DNA of 51,982 nt from NCBI GenBank assembly GCA_025357755.1, contig JANXOP010000034.1:1-51982 (forward strand), given 5' to 3'. The notes below the pieces were generated by a model. It made no database searches. It was given only the letters and a program-made list of their open reading frames with translations, and was not told the DNA's origin. The position numbers and the translations under genes were made by a program. This document shows positions 38,741 through 46,150 of this stretch, in pieces (positions within the stretch are counted from its first letter, which is position 1; each line of letters begins with the position of its first letter). Origin of the DNA: Kofleriaceae bacterium (GTDB taxonomy: Bacteria > Myxococcota_A > Polyangia > Haliangiales > Haliangiaceae).

Positions 38741-40671
38741 GCGCGCCGCGCGAATCCACCAGGTAGCTGGCTCGTGACGACAAGATCCGCACGCCCCGCG
38801 GCGATCGCGGCATCGAGGTCGGGGAGGGAGGCGGTCGAATCGGCGACGATCGCGGTCGCGACGTGGAGCTCGTTGCGCAAGCGGTCCGCGAGCGGTGCGG
38901 CAGGCAAGCGCGCGCCCGCCAGCTGCGTGTCACCCACGCTCGAGATCCACAGCTGCGTGGCACCGGCGCGCACGAGCTGCGTCGCATGCCCGACGACCGA
39001 GGCACGCGTGGCCGGGCGATCGTGAAGCCATGCGGCGATCGCCTGAGAGGCGGGCCAGCTCGCGCGAGCGGCTTGTACCATGCCGGGCAGCTGCTCGATC
39101 GCGACGTCGTTTGCACCCGGCGCGCCCGGATCCAGCAGCAGCAAATCGAAGCCCGCGAAGGCCGCGCGCTGGACCGCGGCCTCGAGCGCCCCCGGCACCG
39201 CGCCCGAGGTCGCGATCCGCGCGACGACGATCGCGCCCTTGGCGTGAACGAACTCGACGATCCTGCGCCACGCGACGGCTTGCTCGTCGGTGTTGATCCG
39301 GGGCCCGGCGAACGGGGTTGCCGTGATCGAGATGGCGGGGGTCACGACGAGGCCCGCGATCGCCGCGACACTGCCTAGCGTGACGAGATCGTCGTCGTTC
39401 GCGAGCTCGCCGGTGTGGGTGGGCTTGCACGCGACCGCGATCCGGTTCGGCGCGCGCGTCTTCCGAGCACCGAACACGTACGGCAAGGCGGTGGGCGGCA
39501 GCGGCGGTTCGCGCGTGACGCCGACCTTGGCCGCGAGCAGCTGCTCGACCCCGCGCGCGAGGTGAGGATCGCGCTTGGCCACCGAGGCATGCGATACCCG
39601 CAAGCTGCGCGTCATCAAGCTGTACGTGAACTGGACCGGCGCCATCTGGGAGTAGCGCTCGGTGCCTTCGAACCATTCGAGGCTCGCCTGCGCGGCGGCC
39701 TGCAGCGCCTCGACCTCGGGGCGACGCTTCGCTTCGTAGGCCGTGAGGGCACTCGGCAGGTCGAGCCCGTCGCGCACGCGCACGAGCTCGTCGCGCAGCA
39801 CGATCGCATCTTCCATCGCGAGCTTGGTGCCCGAGCCGATCGAGAAGTGCGCGGTGTGCGCGGCATCGCCGAGCAGCACGACCGGCGTTTTGCCGCTCTG
39901 GGCGCTCCACGTCGCGCAGCGCACGGTCGGGAAGCTGCGCCAGATCGAGCGGTTCTTGATCAACCGATGCTCGCCGAGATGCTCGCGGAAGATGTCGCCG
40001 ATGATCTCGAGCGTGCGATCTTCGTCGGCCTCGGCGAGCCCGGCGGCGCGCCACGTCGGCTCGCGACACTCGACAATGAACGTCGAGGCGCCCGCCTGGA
40101 ACGGATATGCGTGGACCCGGAACAAGCCGTGCGGCGTGTCCTCGAACAGGAACGTGAACGCGCGATACGGCACGGTGCAGCCGAGCCACACGAACTTGTT
40201 CGGCCGTACATCGACCGATGGCTGCAACACCGGCGCGAGCGCATCGCGGACCCAGCTCGCGACGCCATCGCTCGCGACGATCAGGTCCGCGCGGATCTCG
40301 TGCAGCGCCTGGAGGTCGTGCTCGTACTCGACCCGTACGCCGAGCGCCGCGGCGCGGGTCTGGAGGATCTGGAGCAGGACCTTGCGCTCGAGCCCGCAGA
40401 ACCCGTGGCCGGTCGAGCGCAGCACTTCCCCTTTGACGTGGATCTCGATGTCATCCCAACGCTCGAACTGTGCGGTGATCTGAGCGCTGGATTCCGGATC
40501 GGCAGCCTGGAGATTCCCGAGCGTTGCATCGCTGAACACGACGCCGAAGCCGAAGGTCTCGGCGGCGCGGTTGCGCTCGTAGATCACGACCTCGTGCTCG
40601 GGCGCGGAGCGCTTCAGGAGAATGCCCAGATACAGCCCGGCCGGGCCTCCTCCGATGCACGCGATCTTCAC
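38737..40671 (-). CDS. FAD-dependent aromatic monooxygenase fused to a degenerate old-yellow-enzyme-like domain
   Basis: The 644-residue protein resembles salicylyl-CoA 5-hydroxylase / anthraniloyl-CoA monooxygenase. Residues ~1-390 are a group A flavin monooxygenase: G-G-G-P-A-G (7-12) binds FAD, D-G-V-A-S-W-V-R follows, and G-D-A-A-H-T at 268-273 is the second FAD motif. Residues ~400-644 look like the FMN-binding TIM barrel of the bifunctional enzymes (N-R-I-A-V-A, then D-E-Q-A-V-A-W-R-R-I-V-E-F-V-H-A-K-G). They are much shorter than a full ~370-residue barrel and poorly conserved, so the reductase half is probably inactive. GTG start under an extended -10. Confidence 0.78.
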   Translation of the reverse strand: MKIACIGGGPAGLYLGILLKRSAPEHEVVIYERNRAAETFGFGVVFSDATLGNLQAADPESSAQITAQFERWDDIEIHVKGEVLRSTGHGFCGLERKVLLQILQTRAAALGVRVEYEHDLQALHEIRADLIVASDGVASWVRDALAPVLQPSVDVRPNKFVWLGCTVPYRAFTFLFEDTPHGLFRVHAYPFQAGASTFIVECREPTWRAAGLAEADEDRTLEIIGDIFREHLGEHRLIKNRSIWRSFPTVRCATWSAQSGKTPVVLLGDAAHTAHFSIGSGTKLAMEDAIVLRDELVRVRDGLDLPSALTAYEAKRRPEVEALQAAAQASLEWFEGTERYSQMAPVQFTYSLMTRSLRVSHASVAKRDPHLARGVEQLLAAKVGVTREPPLPPTALPYVFGARKTRAPNRIAVACKPTHTGELANDDDLVTLGSVAAIAGLVVTPAISITATPFAGPRINTDEQAVAWRRIVEFVHAKGAIVVARIATSGAVPGALEAAVQRAAFAGFDLLLLDPGAPGANDVAIEQLPGMVQAARASWPASQAIAAWLHDRPATRASVVGHATQLVRAGATQLWISSVGDTQLAGARLPAAPLADRLRNELHVATAIVADSTASLPDLDAAIAAGRADLVVTSQLPGGFARRA

Positions 40672-40677
40672 GCCGCG

Positions 40678-40686
40678 ACGCTATCA
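40678..40686 (-). promoter_or_regulatory. Extended -10 of the FAD monooxygenase gene
   Basis: TGaTAGCGT on the minus strand ends exactly 6 bases before the GTG, in the 17-base gap after the poly-Gly lipoprotein gene. Confidence 0.55.
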
Positions 40687-40688
40687 GA

Positions 40689-42062
40689 TCACTGGTGCTG
40701 GATCGTGCCCCAGCTCTGAAACGCGGGGCTAGAGTTGACCGGCTGCGCCGATCCCGCGAGCGTGTTGAACCGGAGCGCGCCGGTGCTGCCACCGCCACCA
40801 CCGGTGTTCGCGTTGGGACTCGCGCTCGCCACACCCGCGTGCGGTGGGGTCGTGGATCCGCCGCTCCCGCCGATCGTCGCGGTGTTGCCGCCGCTGGCGC
40901 CGCCCGCGGCCGCGGTCGCCGAGAGCTTGGCATTCTCTCCTCGGACCGCGCTATTCGCCGAGAATCCGCCACCCCCGCCACCGCCACCGTTCGCCGCGAA
41001 GAACGTGGCAGTTGCGGTGTGGAGCTCGATCGCCTCGAGGAGGATCAAGCCGCCGCCACCGCCGCCACCACCCCCGCCCGCATTGTTCGCCACCGTAGGG
41101 TCGCCGTAGCCGCCTTCGCCGCCTGCGCCACCGACGGTGATCGAGCCGTTGGCCTCGAACCCGAGCCTGCCATTGACCGAGATCTGGATCGCGCCGCCAC
41201 CGCCACCACCGAAGGCACCTGCGGTGGCGCCGGCGCTACCGCCGCCACCGCCGCTACCACCAGCGAGCGGCTGACCGTCGACGGGGATGCAGCCACCGCC
41301 CGCGAGACCACCTGGCGACGAGGCGGTCTGGCCGCCACTCGCACCCCCGACGGCACCGCCACCGCCACCACCGCCGGCGTCCGCTTTCGTCGCCAGATCG
41401 CCGGCCCCGGGTGCGCCAGGCGCGCAGCCGCCCGCACCGAGGGTCGCGCGGCCACCCGCACCACCGCCCGGGCCGGGCGTTGCTTGGTGTCCGTCGCCCG
41501 CCGCGGAGGCATCGATCACGGCATCGATCGTCGCATCGCCGGCGACCAGCCACGCGACCGGGCGCGTGCCGACGAACCCGACATTGCCTGCCTGGATCTC
41601 GAGCGATGCGAACACGAACACCCCGATCCCGCCGACCTGCTGGTACTCGACGCCGTCGAGGACGCCGAGCCCGGCCGCGCGCGTGAGCGAGCCACCGATC
41701 TCGCCGGTATCCGTGTTGAAGATCGTGGGCCCGGTCAGGGCGATCGGGAGAGCGACATGATCGTAGAGCTCGCTGCCGAGGCCGTTGCTCGGGATCAGGC
41801 GCGCGCAATGTGCGGGCGCACCCGCGACACACCCGAGCGCACACGTCACGGTTGCGGAGCCGCAGACCAGGCCATCGCTGACACACGTGCAGCTCGGATC
41901 GGCATCGGGCAATGTCTGAGCAGGACCGCCGCAGATGCCCGCGACGCAGGCGAGAGGCGTCGGGCACTCCACAGTGGTCGCGCACGTTCCGCCCGCGGGG
42001 TGCGGGTCGTAGCAGCCCGCGAGGAGGAGCACCCAAAGCAGCCGAGACCCCATCACCCTCAT
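40689..42062 (-). CDS. Poly-glycine-rich lipoprotein
   Basis: Starting at ATG 42062 (a second ATG three codons on is also possible), the 457-residue protein has a lipoprotein signal (L-L-L-A-G-C-Y) followed by a Cys-rich head with repeated C-x(4-6)-C spacings. The body is dominated by Gly, with runs of up to ten glycines between short beta segments such as L-G-F-E-A-N-G-S-I-T-V. This surface-protein type is frequent in Myxococcota and recalls right-handed or polyGly beta structures. The DNA is accordingly rich in GCC/ACC runs on the plus strand. Upstream ORF sequence is excluded because it precedes the signal peptide. Confidence 0.75.
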   Translation of the reverse strand: MRVMGSRLLWVLLLAGCYDPHPAGGTCATTVECPTPLACVAGICGGPAQTLPDADPSCTCVSDGLVCGSATVTCALGCVAGAPAHCARLIPSNGLGSELYDHVALPIALTGPTIFNTDTGEIGGSLTRAAGLGVLDGVEYQQVGGIGVFVFASLEIQAGNVGFVGTRPVAWLVAGDATIDAVIDASAAGDGHQATPGPGGGAGGRATLGAGGCAPGAPGAGDLATKADAGGGGGGGAVGGASGGQTASSPGGLAGGGCIPVDGQPLAGGSGGGGGSAGATAGAFGGGGGGAIQISVNGRLGFEANGSITVGGAGGEGGYGDPTVANNAGGGGGGGGGGLILLEAIELHTATATFFAANGGGGGGGGFSANSAVRGENAKLSATAAAGGASGGNTATIGGSGGSTTPPHAGVASASPNANTGGGGGSTGALRFNTLAGSAQPVNSSPAFQSWGTIQHQ

Positions 42063-42113
42063 GGTCGCATGTTCGGATGCGGTTCGGGCATGCGTGTTGC
42101 TCTGTCCACGATC

Positions 42114-42398
42114 ATGAAGACCCAAGCGCTCACGAAACAGCTCGATCACCTGCGTGACCACCTCGCCAGTGACATGGCGAACCTCGCGAGCTCCACGGGC
42201 GCGCTCGTCGTCCACAAAGCCTCGGGCGCGAAGGACCTCGTCGTCGATCGCGGCGGCGATGTCGTCACCGCGCTCTCGAAGGCGATCAAGAGGAATCCCC
42301 TCGCCGCGGTCGGCATCGCTTTCGGTATCGGGTACCTCGCGATGCGGTTCGTACCGCTCCTGGGTCGCAGCTCGTCGTCGTCATCCGAACACGACTAG
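42114..42398 (+). CDS. YqjD/ElaB-like (DUF883-type) membrane-tethered protein
   Basis: The 94-residue protein has an N-terminal amphipathic helix (M-K-T-Q-A-L-T-K-Q-L-D-H-L-R-D-H-L) and a central helical part. A C-terminal membrane helix (A-A-V-G-I-A-F-G-I-G-Y-L-A-M-R-F) follows K-R-N-P, then a short Ser-rich tail. This is the layout of the DUF883 proteins YqjD and ElaB, which tether ribosomes or chromosomal DNA to the inner membrane in stationary-phase E. coli. The start is uncertain: an upstream in-frame ATG at 42090 is also possible. Confidence 0.6.
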   Translation: MKTQALTKQLDHLRDHLASDMANLASSTGALVVHKASGAKDLVVDRGGDVVTALSKAIKRNPLAAVGIAFGIGYLAMRFVPLLGRSSSSSSEHD

Positions 42399-42412
42399 CC
42401 GGACGAGCCGCG

Positions 42413-42874
42413 TCAGTTGGTCGCGGGACAGACGGTCAGCGTGAACTGGCCGTTGACGTTGTTCGAGTCATCGAGGTTGCCGACGAGGCCACCCGTGATC
42501 GAGGTCGCGGTCACGTTCGTGACCACGATCCGACCGTCGGTTGCGACCTTGTTGTCGCTGCCGACCACGAAGGTCATGTTGCGCATCAAGCCCATCGGGT
42601 AGTCCCCAGCGACCTTGGGCACCGCCACGATCAGCGAAGGGCCGCTCGGCTGGCTGAACCCGCACGCCGTGAAGCTCGAGGCGTAGAAGGTCGCGAAGTA
42701 GTTGTCGCTGTCCTGGGAGAGGAACGCGTCGGTCTCACCCGCGACGAACGACCACGGTGCACCGTTCACCATGCCGGTGAGCGGGGCGGTATCGATGTCG
42801 GTCGAACCTCCCGACGAGCTGGTGCATGCGGTGAAGCAGAGGGCAAGCGAGGCGAAGATCAGGAGCTTGGTCAT
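42413..42874 (-). CDS. Lipoprotein of unknown function
   Basis: The 153-residue protein from ATG 42874 has a lipoprotein signal (L-A-L-C-F-T-A-C, Cys15) and a Ser/Gly linker. A beta-rich domain begins L-T-G-M-V-N-G-A-P-W-S-F-V-A-G-E-T-D-A-F, a pattern seen in myxobacterial proteins of unknown function that start with G-x-V-N-G-x-x-W. It is the last gene of the caspase/ECF sigma operon, 34 bases downstream of the anti-sigma gene. Confidence 0.65.
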   Translation of the reverse strand: MTKLLIFASLALCFTACTSSSGGSTDIDTAPLTGMVNGAPWSFVAGETDAFLSQDSDNYFATFYASSFTACGFSQPSGPSLIVAVPKVAGDYPMGLMRNMTFVVGSDNKVATDGRIVVTNVTATSITGGLVGNLDDSNNVNGQFTLTVCPATN

Positions 42875-42908
42875 GCTCTCGGGACGCACCGCAGCTGAAA
42901 TGCGCGCA

Positions 42909-43637
42909 CTATTTTTTGTGTAGCACGACGCGCGACATCACGATCCCGGCCGGCAAGGCCGTCTCGCCGTTCAACGCCGGGACGACCGGGTCGAGAGCGA
43001 ACGGCCGGAGCGAGAACAGCGCGTAGAACGTCTCGTCGCCCGGCGTGGCATCGAGCTGGATCGCGCTCGGCAAGAGGCGGTTGTCGAGGCCGATCGCGGT
43101 CGCATCGTGCGCACCGTAGGGATAGTAGACCGTCGTCATGTGCGAGCCGTCGATCCCGACGATCGCGATGAACCCTTGCTTGCCACCCTGTACTTCGAAT
43201 CGGATCTTCGTCCCGGGGGTGACGGTGTCGCCGGTAGAGAGCTGGTGATCCTCGCCATGGATGACGAGCGAGATGTCGTCGCCCTTGGTGCGCAGATCAT
43301 CGTCGCCGAGCCGCTCGGGTGCAGCTTTTTTGCCGAGGAAGAACACGAGCACGGCAGCAGCGGCGGCGAGCGTGCCGACCGGTGCGAGCCAGCGCAACCA
43401 GGACCTCCAGCGCTGCCGCGGCTCGGGCGCGTAGCGCGCGGCGCGCTGCTCGATCCGGCGAACCTCGAGCTCGACATCGACCGATCCGAGGAACGCGGCG
43501 TGCTCGGCCTCGAGCTCCGCGAGCCGCGCTCGATCCGCGGGTGTCGCCTCGGCGGAGAGCGCGGTGGTGCGCGCCGGCGACAGGTCACCAGCGAGCGAAC
43601 GCTCGAGCTCGAGATCGGTAAAGCGACGATCAGCCAT
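42909..43637 (-). CDS. Anti-sigma-like membrane protein with DUF4384-type domain
   Basis: The 242-residue protein from ATG 43637 overlaps the sigma factor gene by 8 bases. The N-terminal cytoplasmic part (F-T-D-L-E-L-E-R-S-L-A-G-D-L-S) looks like the sigma-binding region of anti-sigma factors, though no zinc H-x3-C-x2-C motif is seen. A single membrane helix (about 82-100) follows. The extracytoplasmic domain has G-x-x-I-R-F-E-V-Q-G-G-K-Q-G-F-I-A-I-V-G-I-D-G and Y-Y-P-Y-G, resembling DUF4384, a module often fused to or beside caspase domains. I infer that it holds the sigma factor until an envelope signal arrives. Confidence 0.75.
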   Translation of the reverse strand: MADRRFTDLELERSLAGDLSPARTTALSAEATPADRARLAELEAEHAAFLGSVDVELEVRRIEQRAARYAPEPRQRWRSWLRWLAPVGTLAAAAAVLVFFLGKKAAPERLGDDDLRTKGDDISLVIHGEDHQLSTGDTVTPGTKIRFEVQGGKQGFIAIVGIDGSHMTTVYYPYGAHDATAIGLDNRLLPSAIQLDATPGDETFYALFSLRPFALDPVVPALNGETALPAGIVMSRVVLHKK

Positions 43638-44154
43638 CGTTGGCAGCCTTGGCAAACCCGGTGCGTGCAGCGCGCTTCTTCAGATGGTCCTCGAACTTCG
43701 CGAGCATCTTACCGACCGTTCGACGCGAGAGATCGAGCGACTCGGCGATGCCATCTTGCGTGTACCCATCGAAGTGGTGGAGGACGGCCACCGTCAGCTC
43801 GTCTTCGGAGAGCCCACGGGTGAGAAACACGAGATCGTGGAGCGCGTCGACCCGACGTGCGGTGAGGTTGGGATCGCCACCACCGTGATCGGGCGCGCCG
43901 GCATCGGGCTCGAGCGCGTCCTCGGACGCGGTCTTCTTGCGGCGTAGCCGATCGATCGAGGCATTGGTCGCGATCCGATAGAGCACGGCAAAGGGCGTCG
44001 CCTCGGCGAAGCGCTCGCCGGCCGCGAGGTAGCGCGCGAAGGTCTCCTGCACGAGGTCACGAGCGTCATCGGAGTTACCGACGATGCTCGTACACCTGCG
44101 ATGAAGCGCAGGCGCATGCTGGCGATAGAGCTCCGCGACGGACAGGGCACACAT
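43630..44154 (-). CDS. ECF-type RNA polymerase sigma factor
   Basis: The 174-residue protein has region 2 (L-Y-R-Q-H-A-P-A-L-H-R-R-C-T-S-I-V-G-N-S-D-D-A-R-D-L-V-Q-E-T-F) and region 4 (G-L-S-E-D-E-L-T-V-A-V-L-H-H-F-D-G-Y-T-Q-D-G-I-A-E-S-L-D-L-S-R-R-T-V). It starts 36 bases downstream of the caspase stop and overlaps the anti-sigma gene by 8 bases, a standard sigma/anti-sigma pair. Target promoters are unknown. Confidence 0.88.
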   Translation of the reverse strand: MCALSVAELYRQHAPALHRRCTSIVGNSDDARDLVQETFARYLAAGERFAEATPFAVLYRIATNASIDRLRRKKTASEDALEPDAGAPDHGGGDPNLTARRVDALHDLVFLTRGLSEDELTVAVLHHFDGYTQDGIAESLDLSRRTVGKMLAKFEDHLKKRAARTGFAKAANDG

Positions 44155-44190
44155 GCTAGACGTCGCGGTTGCACGAAGTGGGAATAGTTT

Positions 44191-46065
44191 TTACCAAAGC
44201 CATCCGAAGTGAAACACGGGGAACACCTGCTGCGCGGTGTGGCCATCATTGGCCTGGAACACCATCATGCAGAGTCCGAGCTCCGTCGTGAAGCCGACGC
44301 TGCTCACGTACTGCGCCCCGCCTTCGATTCGGGCCTGCTGCCCCCAGATCTCCTTCGAATTGTAGGACGCCATGCTGCCATCGCCCACCGTGGTGTTGCC
44401 GGAGCTGTTCGCGATCCCGAGCTTCTGCAACGACTCGTGGACGCCGAGCGCGAGGTACGGGCTCCAGCGGGTCTGCAACGGTGCGATGCCGAGGCTGGCA
44501 TCGAACCCGTAGGTCTCGAAATCGAAGCCGATCCGCGGGAACAAGATCCGCTTCACGACGAGGCCGGCGTTGATCGCGAACATGCCGCTCCCACTGAACA
44601 CGTCGAAGCCGACCCCGAAGCGCTTGTCGAGGCGCGGGTTGTTCTCGATCGCGTGCTGATAGATCGCGGCGTTCCTGTCGATCTGCTGCGACCGGCCCTG
44701 GATCTCGCCGAGCCGGCGATACCAGATCTGGAACATCGGATCGTCGGCCAGCGACGGATCGGCCTTGAGCGCATCGCCGAGCGAGCGCGACTCGTTGCGC
44801 TCGTCACCGACCCGCTCGTACGCCTCGGCGAGACGCACGAGCGAGCGCGACCGGCCTCGCCACGCCTGGAGGTCACCGGGGTTCGTGGCCAGCAGCTTGT
44901 CGAACATCGCGAGCGCGGGCGCGGCCTGTCCGTCGGCGAGGAGGCCGAAGGCCTGGGTCCGCGAAAGCTCGGCGCGCTCGGGCGGAGACAGGTCGTTCGG
45001 ATCGCCCTTGAGTACGCCGGTGGCGAGCGGCGCGGACTCGTAGGCGAGCTTGTCGACGTTCGCGTGATCACCAGCGGCGAGCACCATCGAGCCGACCTCG
45101 AGGTGATCGGAGAGCACGTGCTTGACGCGATAGTTGCCGGGCGCGAGCGCGACGATCGTGTCGCGATCTCTTTGCGCATGCGCCTCGGCGATCAACCTCC
45201 ACTCGCGCTGATCGAGGACGATATACTTCGCGTCGCTGCCGCGCGGCACGGTCATCTGCGCGACGTGTGAGGTCGCGAGCTTCGTGATCACGAGCTCGCC
45301 CTGGCCCGAGAGCTGATAGCTGAACGCCGGGCGTTGCGGCGCGCCGCTGATCGCGGTGTCCGCGCGGGTGCGGCCGTAGGCGTAGTGATACGCCTCCGAG
45401 ATCGTGACCTGGTGGTCGCCGTCTTCATCGGCCGCGCCGCGCAGGCCCGAGACCAGGTGATGCGTGAACACCGAGCCCGCGATCGCGCGCGACTCTTGTG
45501 ACAGCTCGTCGGCGCCCGACGAGGACAGGAACACCATGCCTGACAGCTTCGGCGCCTGGACGTCGATCTGGAACTCGTCGATCGGCGCACCGCCCTTGCG
45601 CGTGACCGCACCCGACTTGCATGCATCGATCACCGCGAGCTTGATCGTCGCGGGCAGCTCGCGCATCGTCTCGGCGAGCTCGCCTTGCGAGAGTGGATCG
45701 CCACGGAGGTGGAGGTTCTTGTCGTCCGCGTGGCCCGAGTAGTAGACGAACACGAGCGTGTCCTCACCGGTCGAGTCGCGCGTGACCTGTGCGAGCCGGC
45801 GCAGCGAGCTCCGCACATCGGCAGTGCTCGGATCGCGCAGCAGCTCGACGCGATCGGGTGAGAATCCGCCGAGCGAGACCAGCACGTCGCGCATGCGCTC
45901 CGCATCGTTCTCGGCGTAGCGCAGCGGCCGGTCCTGCGACCAGCCGGGGTTCGAGCCGATCAGGACCGCGTAGCGCCGCTCGGCAAACGCGCTCCGCGAG
46001 GCGAAGACGATCGCGAAGAGCACCAATCCGGTTCGCAACACCCGTCCACTCAACGTCCAGCGCAT
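44191..46065 (-). CDS. Caspase-like (C14) protein with TPR region and a possible outer-membrane C terminus
   Basis: The 624-residue protein starts at ATG 46065 with a signal peptide (about residues 1-28, F-A-S-R-S-A-F-A). The caspase domain follows: Y-A-V-L-I-G-S-N near 32-39, catalytic His112 in Y-Y-S-G-H-A-D, and catalytic Cys149 in I-D-A-C-K-S-G-A. The middle has a beta module and TPR-like helices (A-F-G-L-L-A-D-G-Q-A-A-P-A-L-A-M-F-D-K-L-L). The last ~170 residues have alternating hydrophobic strands and end in F-H-F-G-W-L-W, like the terminal aromatic of an outer-membrane beta barrel. Caspases cut after specific residues. It is first in the operon with the ECF sigma, anti-sigma and lipoprotein genes. 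Confidence 0.82.
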   Translation of the reverse strand: MRWTLSGRVLRTGLVLFAIVFASRSAFAERRYAVLIGSNPGWSQDRPLRYAENDAERMRDVLVSLGGFSPDRVELLRDPSTADVRSSLRRLAQVTRDSTGEDTLVFVYYSGHADDKNLHLRGDPLSQGELAETMRELPATIKLAVIDACKSGAVTRKGGAPIDEFQIDVQAPKLSGMVFLSSSGADELSQESRAIAGSVFTHHLVSGLRGAADEDGDHQVTISEAYHYAYGRTRADTAISGAPQRPAFSYQLSGQGELVITKLATSHVAQMTVPRGSDAKYIVLDQREWRLIAEAHAQRDRDTIVALAPGNYRVKHVLSDHLEVGSMVLAAGDHANVDKLAYESAPLATGVLKGDPNDLSPPERAELSRTQAFGLLADGQAAPALAMFDKLLATNPGDLQAWRGRSRSLVRLAEAYERVGDERNESRSLGDALKADPSLADDPMFQIWYRRLGEIQGRSQQIDRNAAIYQHAIENNPRLDKRFGVGFDVFSGSGMFAINAGLVVKRILFPRIGFDFETYGFDASLGIAPLQTRWSPYLALGVHESLQKLGIANSSGNTTVGDGSMASYNSKEIWGQQARIEGGAQYVSSVGFTTELGLCMMVFQANDGHTAQQVFPVFHFGWLW

Positions 46066-46150
46066 CCAAAAGTTCCTAACGACGGCGACATCCCGATTAG
46101 AACACCCCGCCACACGACAGGTTGCAAATTCGACCCCCGACTGCGGATGT

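Noticed and set aside
40740..41480. Repeated GCC/ACC-rich tract resembling a repeat array on the plus strand
   Set aside because: It is the codon pattern of glycine runs in the minus-strand lipoprotein gene; there are no spacers or conserved direct repeats, so it is not CRISPR.
44136..44163. TAGCAT at the ECF sigma start as its leaderless -10
   Set aside because: The hexamer includes the ATG, and the gene lies only 36 bases behind the caspase gene, so operon transcription explains it better.
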